64,000 nucleotides of DNA from Myotis daubentonii (Eukaryota > Chordata > Mammalia > Chiroptera > Vespertilionidae): positions 94,157,464 to 94,221,463 of the forward strand of contig NC_081847.1 in assembly GCF_963259705.1 (NCBI RefSeq), given 5' to 3'. The notes beneath the pieces are model-generated. The model searched no databases. It had not been told where the DNA came from and worked only from the letters and a program-made list of their open reading frames with translations. Shown here piece by piece: positions 1 through 10,130 of this stretch. Position 1 is the stretch's first letter; the number at the start of each line of letters is the position of its first letter. The position numbers and the translations under genes are program-made.

Positions 1-1005
1 CCCCGGCGACATCCAGGCCCCTGTGCTTGGCTTTGGCGACAGGTCGCCCCTCAGAGGCCCCGGCCAGGTGGCGGGAGTCGGGGGACAGTCCGAGCTGCCC
101 GCACAGCGCTCCCTCTTTGCTCGGGGCGGCTTCTAGCTTTGACCCTGGGGCGGCCAGGCGGCCGGTCGCGCTGGAGCAGGGAAGGCCCGTCCTGGTCTGT
201 GGAGCCGCTTCTGTGGCCGCGTCCCGCTGCTCACCCTCCTCAGCGCCTCCCGGGAGCCCGATGTCTGCGTGAAACACGGGAAAGCGCACTGCGCTCTGTC
301 CTCTCCTAAGACCGCGGGTTCGCTTCCGAAAATCACACTCCGCCCGACAGGTCACGTCATCACCGCAAGCGGAGGCTTTCATTTCTCCGGCCATTTCTTC
401 GGCCTTCAGCTCTCAGCTCCAGATGGACACACGGATTGTTTGAGCGAGCGTCCCGGGCTCGTGCAGCGTCACGTGGGCCCGGAATTCCTCGCGCGGAGCC
501 CAGTTCTGTGCTCACACCGACGCCGGCGCGGCCCCAGGGAGGCCTCCCTCTTCTCGGGCCTCGGCCTCCTCGCGTGTGACGTCGCCCGTTCCCCGTGTCC
601 AGGGCTGACTCAGTGCCTGGGACAGAGGACTGACCCCTCCATGGGGCCCGTGACCGCCAAGTAGCCCGGACGCTCCGATGTTCACTTTTAGGTTGAGGAC
701 ATACTGCTTCTCCGCCTTCCTCTCAGATCGGGTGCAAACCGAGGACTGGTCCCCTGTCCTTCAGAGGGAAGCTCTGAGGATGTGGGAATTCAAGATGATG
801 ATCTACAAGATAAAGTATGAAGAGTGACAAGTGGGCGTCACAGACATGGTCACGGGTGCGGAGTGCAGCCTGGGGGTGTGGTCCATGCTGCGGTGTCGGG
901 GGACCACCCTGTAAAGTATGTGATCACCCAGCCCCCAGGCGGCACACCTGCCACGGATACAAAGTAATACTGAACGTGAACCGCACTTGAAAACGAACAT
1001 TTAAA
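1..1005. other. GC/CpG-rich single-copy DNA, no gene recognised
   Basis: CpG dinucleotides are frequent from the start to about 660, as in a CpG island or its edge, and then fall away. Short open frames occur on both strands, but none shows a recognisable domain, and high GC alone makes such frames common. An upstream promoter or first exon outside the window cannot be excluded. I see no repeat termini here. Confidence 0.35.
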
Positions 1006-1008
1006 ATA

Positions 1009-1126
1009 AAGAAAGAAAGAAAGAAAGAAAGAAGGAAGGAAGGAAGGAAGGAAGGAAGGAAGGAAGGAAGGAGGAAGGAGGAAGGAGGAAGGAAGGAAGG
1101 AAGGAAGGAAGGAAGGAAGGAAGGAA

Positions 1127-1199
<73 letters not shown>

Positions 1200-1240
1200 A
1201 GGAAAGAAAGAAAGAAGGAAAGAAAGAAAGAAAGAAAGAA
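1009..1240. repeat. Compound purine microsatellite (GAAA/GGAA)n
   Basis: About 230 bases of almost uninterrupted purine on the plus strand: GAAA units, then a GGAA block with a GGAGGAA variant stretch, then GAAA again with scattered GGAA. Open frames across it (Phe/Leu/Ser/Pro repeats) are artefacts of the repeat. Confidence 0.95.
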
Positions 1241-1829
1241 GGTTTAGAGGCCTGTCCCCAAAGGACTTTGGCTCCAACATGAACGACTTCTTTCCAGAGC
1301 AAAGAGCTGAGAGAGAGACGAAGGCTGCTGTCTCCTAAGAACCGAAAGAAGCAACACGCTGCCGTGGTGGAGAGCGCCCCGACCCCCTGCTCTGCAGCCC
1401 AGGAAGCCCCTAGTGATTCTTGTCCAGCTGAACCGGTGAGCGAGGCAGTTCTGGTTCCACGCGCCATTCCTTCTTTTTTGAAGCACGTCCTCTCCTCACG
1501 GCTCCCCGGCCACGGGGCAGCCGATGCCCTCCGGGTGCAGCCCCGTCTCCCCGAGTGGCCGCCTGCTCCTGTGACCCCAAGGGGTGCCCCAGACTCTGGA
1601 TTCAGTCCACGCCTATTTCCCACCAACTCTGACCCCCGACCCCATCACTCCCCCAGGACCATGGCAAGGAGCCGCAGCGACCGCGGCCATGGCTGAGCGC
1701 GTCCTCCTGTGGGAGGGGCCTTGATGTCCGGGGCCATCGATGCTGTGGCGGAGCAGCTCTCCTGGCCTGCCCCCCAGGGTCCCTCGCAGCTGACAGGGCG
1801 TCTGGCCGGTGGCAGGTCTGCTTCCAGGG
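1241..1829. other. Single-copy GC-rich DNA
   Basis: No repeat termini, splice-flanked coding frame or RNA gene recognised between the microsatellite and the minisatellite. Confidence 0.3.
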
Positions 1830-1936
1830 CCCGGGAGGACACAGGGCCCGGGAGGACACAGGACCCAGGAGGACACAGGACCCAGGAGGACACAGGGCCC
1901 GGGAGGACACAGGGCCCGGGAGGACACAGGACCCAG
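1830..1936. repeat. GC-rich minisatellite, ~18-bp unit
   Basis: About six tandem copies of a unit of the form GGGAGGACACAGGGCCC, alternating with an ACCCAGGAGGACACAGG variant. Both strands stay open through it because the unit length is a multiple of three, which explains the repetitive frames. Confidence 0.85.
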
Positions 1937-3066
1937 CGTCGCCCCTGCGTCTCCCAACAGAAGAGAGAAGCCGGAGCTTCGCAGCGGAGGAGCAGCTGCC
2001 GCCTGCTTGCTCCCAGGCCTCCGGGCAGCAGCCAGGCCGAGGCCGTGGGGCCCAGCCCGCCCCCATTTCCAGGAAGTGACCGCCAGCAGCCACCCGTGCT
2101 TCCAGAGCCCTGGCACGAGAGGGCAATGAGCTCATAGACGGGTGAGGGCGCGTTACCCTATGAGCAGCCCATCTCCATGGAGACAGGCTCCTGCCCTGTG
2201 TGGTCCCCGGGCTTCTATGGGGAGCGAGAGCTCCACGCCGGTCGGCTGTCTGCCTCACTAGCTGAGTTTCATCAGGTTCAGGATGCGATGTAGACGGACC
2301 CCAGAGTGGCCCCTGGGGAGGCTCCTGAGGGCCCCCGGTCCCAGGCCTGGCCTGGCTGGGGCCCGGGAATTGGCTGTGAGAACGTCAGGTTGTGGGACTG
2401 CCTGATGGGGTTCTCAGGCCAGGATGAGGTGGGGGACATCTTTGATTCCACAACCAAGGTCTAAGAAAGGGGGTGGCTGCCACCTCTGAGAGCGGCTCCC
2501 TGGGAGAAAGAAGACCTGGGCTGAGAGGGCCTGGCCCCAGGCAGCCCCCCCGGCTGGCTTTGGAATCAGCGCCGTTCACACGTGCTCTCCAGGCTGTGGG
2601 GGATGGAGAGCACGAGGCGGTCTGGGGGACGGCGACAGGAAGCGGGAAGCAGCCACTTTGGAGCGTTCCCTCCAGCAATGATTAAAGTAGACGCAGGTAG
2701 TCAGTCATGTGACGGGGCCGACTGTACAAACGGGGTACCACACTGCTCTGAGGATCGTTGCCATGGTAACCCAGACAGAGATGGAGCAGCAGTAAAGGAG
2801 ACTGCCCTGAAAGAAAATGTTATTGATTAGATGAGGGTTTGGGAGAGGGAGGGGCGTGAGGGGTTGACAGTGGTGAGAATGAGGGCAGGGACCAGTGCAC
2901 CCAGTGTCATGACCACATGCAGAGTGGGGGGCGGGGTTGGATATTGACAAGTCTCATCAGGAGTCCTCAGACACCGGAAGTTAAATGGTCATCGGCACAT
3001 GTTTCTGTGTCTGGGCTGAACTCTCTGATTTCGGCGTCACGGAGACCATTGATTGTTTCTTAAGAA
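1937..3066. other. Single-copy DNA, moderately GC-rich
   Basis: No mobile-element ends or gene signatures recognised. Frames under 100 codons on both strands look like chance. Confidence 0.3.
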
Positions 3067-3071
3067 AAATC

Positions 3072-3283
3072 TAAGCCCGCCTGGCATGGCTCAGTGCTGA
3101 GCGTCGACCTAGGAACCAGGAGGTCATGGTCCGACTCCCGGTCAGGGCACATGCCCGGGTTGCAGGCTCCATCCCTAGTGTGGGGCGTGCAGGAGGCAGC
3201 CGATCCATGATTCTCTCTCATCATTGATGTTTCTCTCTCTCTCTCCCTCTCCCTTTCTGAATCAATAAAAATATATTTAGAAA
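3072..3283 (+). mobile_element. Ves SINE (tRNA-derived), full-length
   Basis: The head has an A-box-like stretch (TGGCTCAGTGCTGAG) and a B-box-like GGTCCGACTCC about 40 bases downstream, the layout of a pol III internal promoter inherited from a tRNA. The body follows the usual order: GGTCAGGGCACATGCCCGGG, CAGCCGATCCATGATT, then CTCTCTCATCATTGATGTTTCTCTCTC and an A-rich AATAAAAATATATTT tail. An AAGAAAAA-like motif lies on both sides and may be the target duplication. Confidence 0.92.
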
Positions 3284-3554
3284 AAGAAGAAAGAGCCAAT
3301 CGAAGGTGGTGGAGCCAGCGGTGTTCTCTGAGCCCACACTGCGCCGCGGGGCAGGGTTATATGCCAGCGGAGTGTCCGGCTGTGCCCACTGTCACTGGTT
3401 CTTGCTCAGTGGCCCATGGGCCGCCTTCATTGTTCCCATCACCGTTCAGAGGCAGCTGTTTGGTGCAGGAGAGGGGGCGGCCCTGGTATGTCCTTCGTTC
3501 CCCCGTGGAGAGCACGCTCCCTGTGGGCTCTGGCATGGTGACCTAGCGACACTG

Positions 3555-3611
3555 ATTTTTTTTCAATCCACGGGCCCACGCTCTATTCACTGAGCCAAAC
3601 CGGCCAGGGCT
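3555..3611 (-). mobile_element. Ves SINE head fragment
   Basis: Only the reverse complement of the tRNA-like head remains (ending GAGCCAAACCGGCCAGGGC), with a T-rich run on its left. The body is missing, so this is a truncated copy. Confidence 0.7.
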
Positions 3612-3696
3612 ACACTGATTTTTCCTTCACTCTTAACATTGAGAGAAGACCGCTGTCCTCCTGGCCAGGATCATTGTGAGAAATAACTTATTAGGA

Positions 3697-4010
3697 CTAG
3701 AGGCCCAGTACACAACATTCGTGCACTCTAGGGGGGTCCCCTCAGCCCAGCCTGCGCCCTTTAGCAGTCCGGGAGCCCTCAGGGGATGTCCGACTGACAG
3801 CTTATGCAGGGAGCAGGCCTAAGCCGGCAGTCAGACATCTATAGTGCTGCCGCGGAGGCGGGAGAGGCTCCCTCCACCTTCACCACCACTGCGCTCGCCA
3901 GCTGTGAGTCCTGCGTTGAGCACCTGCCCCCTGGTGGTCAGTGTGCATCATAGCGACCGGTCATTCTGCTGCCCGGTCGATTTGCATATTACTCTTTTAT
4001 TAGATAGGGT
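3697..4010 (-). mobile_element. Non-autonomous Helitron (HeliBat type)
   Basis: On the minus strand the element ends in GGGCCTCTAG, so plus strand 3697 onward reads CTAGAGGCCCAGTACAC: the CTAG Helitron 3' end preceded by a degenerate palindrome. The other end, read on the minus strand, is CCCTATCTAATAAAAG followed by ATGCAAATCGACC, the HeliBat 5' terminal motif as I remember it. CACTGACCACCAGGGGGCAG lies inside, shared with the copy at 7.4 kb. No Rep/helicase coding is present, so it needs a partner in trans. Confidence 0.85.
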
Positions 4011-5080
4011 TAGAAAGCAGCTTGAAAATACAGGCTCGTGAGGAATGCAAGATGATACAACATTCACAGGAGTTAGTACTAACCACCGTCCTGGCGAGTG
4101 GCTGGAGTGTGCCCCGGAGGCCGGGATGGGGCCGGGGGGGGGCGGGCTGTGAGTGGCAGTTTCCCCTGATGCAGACCAGTGCGGCGTGAGCCGCCAGCCC
4201 CTGCCCTCCTGCGCCGCCCTCTGTGCAGGCACCTCACTGTCCCTCGGGGACAAGCAGCAGATTTGGCAATAGCAGAGTTGTTTGTTAAAGAGAAATCTTT
4301 GGTCTAATATTCAGAGTCCTCAGCATGCCCTGCGCGCGAGCTGGTGCGATGATGGCTCCAAGCTCCAGTTCCACTCGGTCCCGAGGCCGGCGGCCTGCCC
4401 TTGCCCCGTCCCTTCCTGGTTCGCAGCGGAGCCGGTGGATGCGGCACAGGCCTCTGCCCGCGGCTCTGCCCCCGAAGGCGCTCCTGCATCTTGCATCCTG
4501 AAGAGGCGTTATTACCGCCCGGACACGTCGCCTCGGCGAGACGCAGCACATCCCTGGCGCTGGAAGGAGGAGCAGAGGCTGGTTCGACATGCAGGCGACG
4601 GAGGAGAAGATGCGGGCACTGGGCGTTCCTCGTGGGTAGAGATGCCGCAGCCGCGCAGACAGAGCCTCCGTCTTCGTGGCAGAGCAGGTGGCACGTGGAG
4701 CGGGACCAGAGCCCTCGCCCTGCGGCTACGCTCACCTGGCGCCGCTCCTGGAAACCCCCACAAAGGGGCCGGCCGGCTGCTGACCTATGGCTTCCAGGCG
4801 CAGAGGGACCAGGCCGGGTGGGTGTTCCCAGGGGGGCCGGCGTCGGCTCGGCTCTGGCTGCACAGGGAACGGGAATGTGGCCTGGAGAGTCCCGCAGGGA
4901 ACTCGGGAGCGGAGGCTGTGGGGGTGGGGGGCCTGTCACCCCAGCGAGGTGGCGACGCCCGGACAGGCTGCGAGGCCACCGATCACTGGTGGGTGATCCA
5001 TCCTCCGCGTGAGCAGGTGCAGGTCCTTCCACTTCCAAGCTGGGCAGTTGGAGCTAAATAAATATCAGGTTTATTGCAGA
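4011..5080. other. CpG-rich block with overlapping chance frames
   Basis: From about 4300 to 5040 the DNA is GC- and CpG-rich. Long frames are open on both strands at once (259 codons plus at 4282-5061; 244 codons minus at 4304-5038). Neither protein has a recognisable domain; both are rich in Arg, Gly, Ala and Pro as expected from GC-rich noncoding DNA. It could be a CpG island. An expressed lncRNA or exon cannot be ruled out by eye. Confidence 0.35.
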
Positions 5081-5519
5081 TGGATTAGGAGAGGCCGCGA
5101 GGGCACCATCCTTCAGCTGCGTGGGTCCAGGACTGTCCCTCCTCCCCTCCCTCCTGTCCAGGCCGGGGCAGGGCGAGGGGGGTGGGGGGTTCATTTAAAC
5201 TGCAGCAACAGCTACAGTTCACGAGGACAGCAAAGGGAGGCATTCGTCAAACCTATTTCTAGGCAATCGGTTTATTAAATCCCATTTCTTTTGACATCTT
5301 GAAAGCAATGATATTCTCCTTACGTCTGAGGCTGCTGAGATGCTGGCGGAAGGGGCTGAGGTTCCCGTGTGCGTGTGCACCCGTGCACGCGTGTCTGTGC
5401 CTGTGCTTCCTGCATGCTGTTCTCTTGCGGTTTCTGTGTAATATCTCCCGCACTTTCTATTTGGAGAGTCACTTTCCCCTACACATAGTCAACAACAAAC
5501 ATGAAACCACCTAATTATA

Positions 5520-5830
5520 TTTTCATAATCATGATTAGAAACCATCTAAACGACCCTGCCTGATGGACTCCAGGAGTTTGTTGATTGCTTCTTGATGTGC
5601 ATGAAAGCTTTATGCAGAGCCACATCAAATGATTGGCTTCACAATGAAATTAGGGGAAAAAAACCCCTTTAATATGTGTACACACTTACTTAAAATATGC
5701 ATACATAATTCATAGGACCCGGCTAATTAGCCAGCATCGGCACAACGTTCCTGACCAGGAAATAACTGGAGAGGCTGATTGCCTTCAAGCAGTCCATTAA
5801 CTTCACAAGTGTCTATGTATTTATTTTACT
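5520..5830. other. AT-rich single-copy island, possible conserved noncoding element
   Basis: Sharp switch from GC-rich to AT-rich unique sequence with homeodomain-type cores (CTAATTATA near 5510, GGCTAATTAGCC near 5722) and no repeat landmarks. Its texture resembles vertebrate enhancers, but that is an inference only. Confidence 0.3.
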
Positions 5831-6344
5831 TTATTTTTTTGCACAACATAGATCCTACCTTTTCTAGAAACGGTCAGTCTTTTGGGTCATCAGGACCTCA
5901 AAATGTCTCCACGTTCTGAGAAAGAGCCAGGAGATTAAGGTTTGAACTTCAGAGTTAACGTGTGACGGGAATCACATGAGATGCTCCCTCTTCGTGAGCA
6001 TCCGGTCCTCTGGGTGACGGAGGGCCCAGGGCCCAGGGAGCCTGCAGGGACAGGGATGGCCGGAGGCTCCGGTGTGGCTCCTCTTGACGCCTGTCCACCC
6101 GTGAGCGCGTGCCCCGCCCTCCTCCTGGGAGCAGTGGTGTGAGGCGCCGTGGCCTCCGGCTCACACATCAGTCATCCCGCCGCAGGGCTCCCGGGGGAGG
6201 CCTGTGCACTCTTTTGCGTTTGTGGTAACATCGTGTGATGTGCTTTCAAATGAGCAGCCTTCATTTTCACACTCAAATTTCATCAGGTGTTTAAAACACG
6301 CAAGGTTATTTCTCACACAGGCATTTATAACTGTTTTTTTTTGT

Positions 6345-6543
6345 CTGTTTATATATTTTTATCGATTTCAGAGAGGGAGAGAGAGAAACATCAGTGATGA
6401 GAGAGAATCATTGATTGGCTGCCTCCTGCATGCCCCACGCTGGGGATGGAGGCCGCAACCTGGGCATGTGCCTTGACCAGGAATCGAACCGTGACCTCCT
6501 GGTTCATAGGTTGACGCTCAACACCTGAGCCACTGTTCGATAA
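6345..6543 (-). mobile_element. Ves SINE
   Basis: Plus strand reads tail-to-head: TTTTTATCGATTTCAGAGAG, a GAGA run, CATCAGTGATGAGAGAG, then AATCGAACCGTGACC (reverse B box) and GCTCAACACCTGAGCCAC (reverse A box). Confidence 0.92.
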
Positions 6544-6697
6544 ATCTTTTCTGTTGATTCTGGACCTGCGGACTGTTGCTATGGAGTGTAAAATTGCAGG
6601 AGGATTTGGCAAATTGGTGGTGATTTAGGTTAATATAGACCAATAGGAAAAAGAAAGACCATCAAAATTTATTGTCAACCTGGATGCCATAAATACA

Positions 6698-6830
6698 TAT
6701 ACAGGGTGGGGCAAAAGTAGGTTTACAGTTGTTCATATGGAAAATAATACAGTAATTAATCAATAATATTACAAGGATAAACTGTTTTGCATCCTCACAC
6801 CTGTACACCCACTTTGCCACCCTGTGTATA
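6698..6830. mobile_element. Short mariner-type MITE
   Basis: Left end CAGGGTGGGGCAAAAGTAGG is mirrored on the right by a stretch ending TTTGCCACCCTGTG, flanked by TA. About 130 bases long, AT-rich between the ends and without coding capacity, so it is a deletion derivative needing mariner transposase in trans. The right end is slightly diverged, which blurs the last two bases. Confidence 0.75.
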
Positions 6831-7019
6831 AGTGTATTTCCCTCCGGTCCTATGTGCTGTCTCTTCTGGTCTTGTCCAACGACCCTCTTGGAATGATTAC
6901 AATGATGACTTGACCCCTTGTTTTTGACCATAGGGAGGTTACAGCGTCCTCAGATGGCCTTGGTGTCCTACAACGCAGGGTTTCTTGTCTTTGGTTGTTT
7001 CTGCAAAGAGTGTCAAGGT

Positions 7020-7150
7020 CACGTAGGGCGATGGAAAGAGCAGCAAACTGGTCAAGTCTTGGCTCTGCTGTAAGTAGTGTCGTGACGTTTGGGAAGTCCC
7101 ATGTACCGTTAGGACTCCACTCTCTTTCTGTGAAACCAAGTATGGATTTA
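7020..7150 (+). mobile_element. MIR fragment
   Basis: Contains the MIR order: GGAAAGAGCAG, TTGGCTCTGCTGTAAGTAG, TTTGGGAAGTCC and CTTTCTGTGAAACC, all diverged, as expected for an ancient SINE. Confidence 0.5.
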
Positions 7151-7356
7151 CTGTCTTATTGTTCTTCTCACTTCAGAAACAATCTGCATTTTCCGTGATC
7201 ATTTCCTTGTTGAGATGTATCAATTGTCTGCTTGGGCACAGCCCTGCTCTAGGCCAGGTAGGCGTCACCAAAAGAACAGCATCACCCTTGGGAGCTCCCT
7301 GTTTGCCTCTGGAATTTGGGGGCTGAGGGTTTGAATTTTCTTGAGGACTGATTCCA

Positions 7357-7688
7357 TCTCTCTATATAAAAGCCTAAGCGACCCTTATGACTGAATAACC
7401 AGAATGACTGGAACGACTGGAACAACTGGTCAACCAGTCGCTATGACATTCACTGACCACCAGGGGGCAGACGCTTTGACCTGTAGGTTAGCTTGCTGCT
7501 GGGGTCCAGCCGATTGGGACTGGGCAAGATGGGCCAGACACACCTTGGAGCCCTCCCACGGTCCCTCCCCGGCCCTGATCGTGCACCGGTGAGGTCCCTC
7601 CACCTGGTCTGTGCCCTCTCAAAATCCAGGACCCCTCAGGGGATGTCAGAGAGCTGGTTTTGGCCTGATCCCTGCAGGCCCGATCTAG
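7357..7688 (+). mobile_element. Complete non-autonomous Helitron (HeliBat type)
   Basis: Starts TCTCTCTATATAAAAGCC after an A (7356) and ends with CTAG (7685-7688) before a T (7689), the A|T insertion context typical of Helitrons. A GGCCTG/CAGGCC hairpin with a 7-base loop (7662-7680) sits a few bases before the CTAG, the usual 3' stop signal. CACTGACCACCAGGGGGCAG inside links it to the copy at 3.7 kb. No coding capacity. Confidence 0.9.
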
Positions 7689-7939
7689 TTTTATAATAAA
7701 ATAAAAGCTGATATGTCTTTGAGTATCGAGTTAAAAAGGAGTTTAGAGGTCAACTATTGGAACTTCCACTCCATTGTACAAAATACTGGATAAATGATTT
7801 TTTCAGGTTATTCTCGAATATTTTAATGATAAGGAATTTATGATTTTTGAAGGGAATTATAAAGATTCTTCATTATAAAAAATTTATTTTTTTATATTGA
7901 GATGAAAACTATATCTCTGTGACATACAATATTTTTTAT

Positions 7940-8165
7940 TCACTTATTTACTTATTCATTCCACTGGCAACTACTTATGGAACAGCCTCCATGCATCAGA
8001 TACAGTAGCAGACCCTGGGGATAGGCAATGCAATGGACGGACTGGGTCCTTGCCCTTACGGATCTTATCTTCTGAATTCACTGGAGAGCTAGGCACTTAG
8101 GCAAGCAATCATAATGCACTCTGGCAAGGACTACGAGAATGGAAATACAATAATCTATAGGAGGG
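7940..8165. mobile_element. Probable L2-type LINE fossil
   Basis: Diverged series ATTCATTCCACTGGCAACTACT, CCTGGGGATA, TGCCCTTACGGATCTTATC, the familiar layout of old L2 copies around an ATTCATTCAACAAATATTTA-like start. Assignment by eye. Confidence 0.4.
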
Positions 8166-9287
8166 ATATAAACCCTGAACTTGATCAGAGAGAACTTCCT
8201 CGAGCCATCTCGGCTCAGGGCTGAGGGATGCGGTGACGCTCAGTGATTTAACCCTTTAGGACGGCGTCTGAAACACGGGAAGACAGCATCTCCTTCAAGA
8301 CCTTTTCTCCCGCTAACCACGCGAGGATTCATTCCATTTTCATTCCGAGACCTCCTCTATTTCCTAATTTACCAGTTTAGTAACTTTGTTAGAAAATGAC
8401 TGAGACTTGTTGGGCCTGATGTCTTCTCAGGGAACCTATTTTGGCTCCTTGTTATAATCATTTTCCTCTCGAAGTGCTTACAGACCCTCTACTTTGTTAT
8501 CCATTAGAAAATTTAGTTGGGTACCAGTATCAAGATTTATTCCGAGGTGCTTATTACTTAAAAATTAAAATTTTTGCCTACTTGTAGTTTCGGGGCCTCT
8601 CTGGTTATTTGGTAATTTTTTAAAAATCACGGACAGTGGTTCTCCAGTTGTTTTTGCAAACTCTTCGCCCCGGAAGCAAATTGTCTGAGCCAAGATAACT
8701 TCCCTATCAATTCCACCTTCGTACTCTTTGGTCACGTCTTAATTGTGTTTAGTTTCCGGTTTTCCATTTGATGAGCACCCTCATTGGTGCAGATGATTGC
8801 AAAGTGAGAGTAGTTTTATTTACACCACATGATAATATCATACCATCTTTCTCAAAGACACGGTCCCTTTTATTTTTTATCTCTTTTTCAAACATAGCAC
8901 AATAAATGCTTTTTTTTTTTGTCTTTGTACTTTATACCAAAGTTAACTTCTGGCCTGGGGACTTTGTGACATTCTTTGTAAGCTATCATTTTCTCCTCCT
9001 CTTTTCCTTTCTCTTCCAAATCAGTGATTATGTAATTCTCCCCTTTTTCATTCACCTGCTTTATGAAAAATTGAACTTATTGAAGGATACACTATGCAGC
9101 TACCTGGAATCCATAGCATGTTTCCTCTTAGTGTTATTCCTAATCATACAACCAGACTTTCATTTTCAGTGCGTCTAATATTTCTAGGGCCAACTTCCTT
9201 TGAGTGTTGTACTTTTCCTGATTAAAAGAATGCATTCTCTTCTAGAATTTGGGATGCACGAATCTCAGGGTATAAAGAAAGGGGAAG
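8166..9287. other. AT-rich single-copy DNA
   Basis: No element termini or coding signatures recognised. A T-rich stretch near 8900-9180 gives a hydrophobic 90-codon frame that is compositional. Confidence 0.3.
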
Positions 9288-9480
9288 AGGATAGTATTTA
9301 TTGAGTGCCTACTATTTTCCATCCCAATGCTATGTACCTTATTCATTTTCTCAGCACCATTTGGGGTTGGTTTGATTATGTCAATTGTTCAGATGAGGCA
9401 ATTGAGATGCAATAGATTGTCCAAGCTAGGAAACAGCAAAGATGGGATTTAAGCCTGAATCTGTCTGACCCCGAAGCTCC
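9288..9480 (-). mobile_element. MIR
   Basis: Plus strand shows TATTGAGTGCCTACTAT, CAGATGAGGCAATTGAGATG, and GATGGGATTTAAGCC followed by CTGACCCC, the reverse complement order of MIR. Confidence 0.7.
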
Positions 9481-9784
9481 TTTTGATGTCCCATAGGCTA
9501 ATTTCTCCCACTTGCAGGCAAAACGGGATTGTTACCACTTCTTCAGGAAATCAGGGCTCATCCCCTGTGGTGGGCAAATGGAGACCCACAAGAACTGCTT
9601 CTATAGTTTCTTCTCCATCACACCGTTCCCTTCAGCGATATCTTGACACACCGTTTGGTCCCCTGTGTCTTCCTAGTAATCTTTATTTTTTTGTAGCTCT
9701 GTGATTGGAGGTCACATGGTAAAAAGGAAAGGGTTTGTTCCTTAGGAATGATCGAACTTAGCCAGAGTCCTTGGTGTCTAGCTT

Positions 9785-10130
9785 AGTTATTCGTTGCTGC
9801 ATAACAATATTGCCGAGAACTTAGCCACTTAGAACAGCCCAGACTCATGCCGCTGTTCTGATAGGCCGGGCGTATGGGCACCGCTTGGCGGGTCCTCTGC
9901 TTCAGGCCTCATGTGCTGCTCTAGCGGGGTCAGGTGACGGGGAGGAAGGCACCCCAGGACTCTGCTCCTGCCTGGCGGCCGGACTGAGGTGTCCAGTTTC
10001 CTGCTGCCGGTCAGCTGGGGGCTGTTCCCAGGCCCCTCCCCACGTGGCTTCCTGGCCTGGGAGTGACTCTCCTCTCGATGGGCATCAGCATCGCACGCAG
10101 GGAGCACCTTCCCCTGGTTAGAGCCAATCA
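9785..10130. mobile_element. Ancient interspersed repeat, class unassigned
   Basis: Opens TCGTTGCTGCATAACAATATTGCC with ACTTAGCCACTTAGAACA, a phrase common to an old mammalian repeat whose family I cannot name with confidence. The rest decays into GC-rich sequence. Confidence 0.4.

Noticed and set aside
850..1626. 258-codon minus-strand frame
   Set aside because: Its middle is the translated (GAAA/GGAA)n microsatellite (Phe, Leu, Ser, Pro repeats) and no domain exists on either side.
3072..3150. tRNA gene
   Set aside because: A- and B-box-like motifs here and at the other SINE heads belong to Ves SINEs; no cloverleaf with acceptor pairing is evident.
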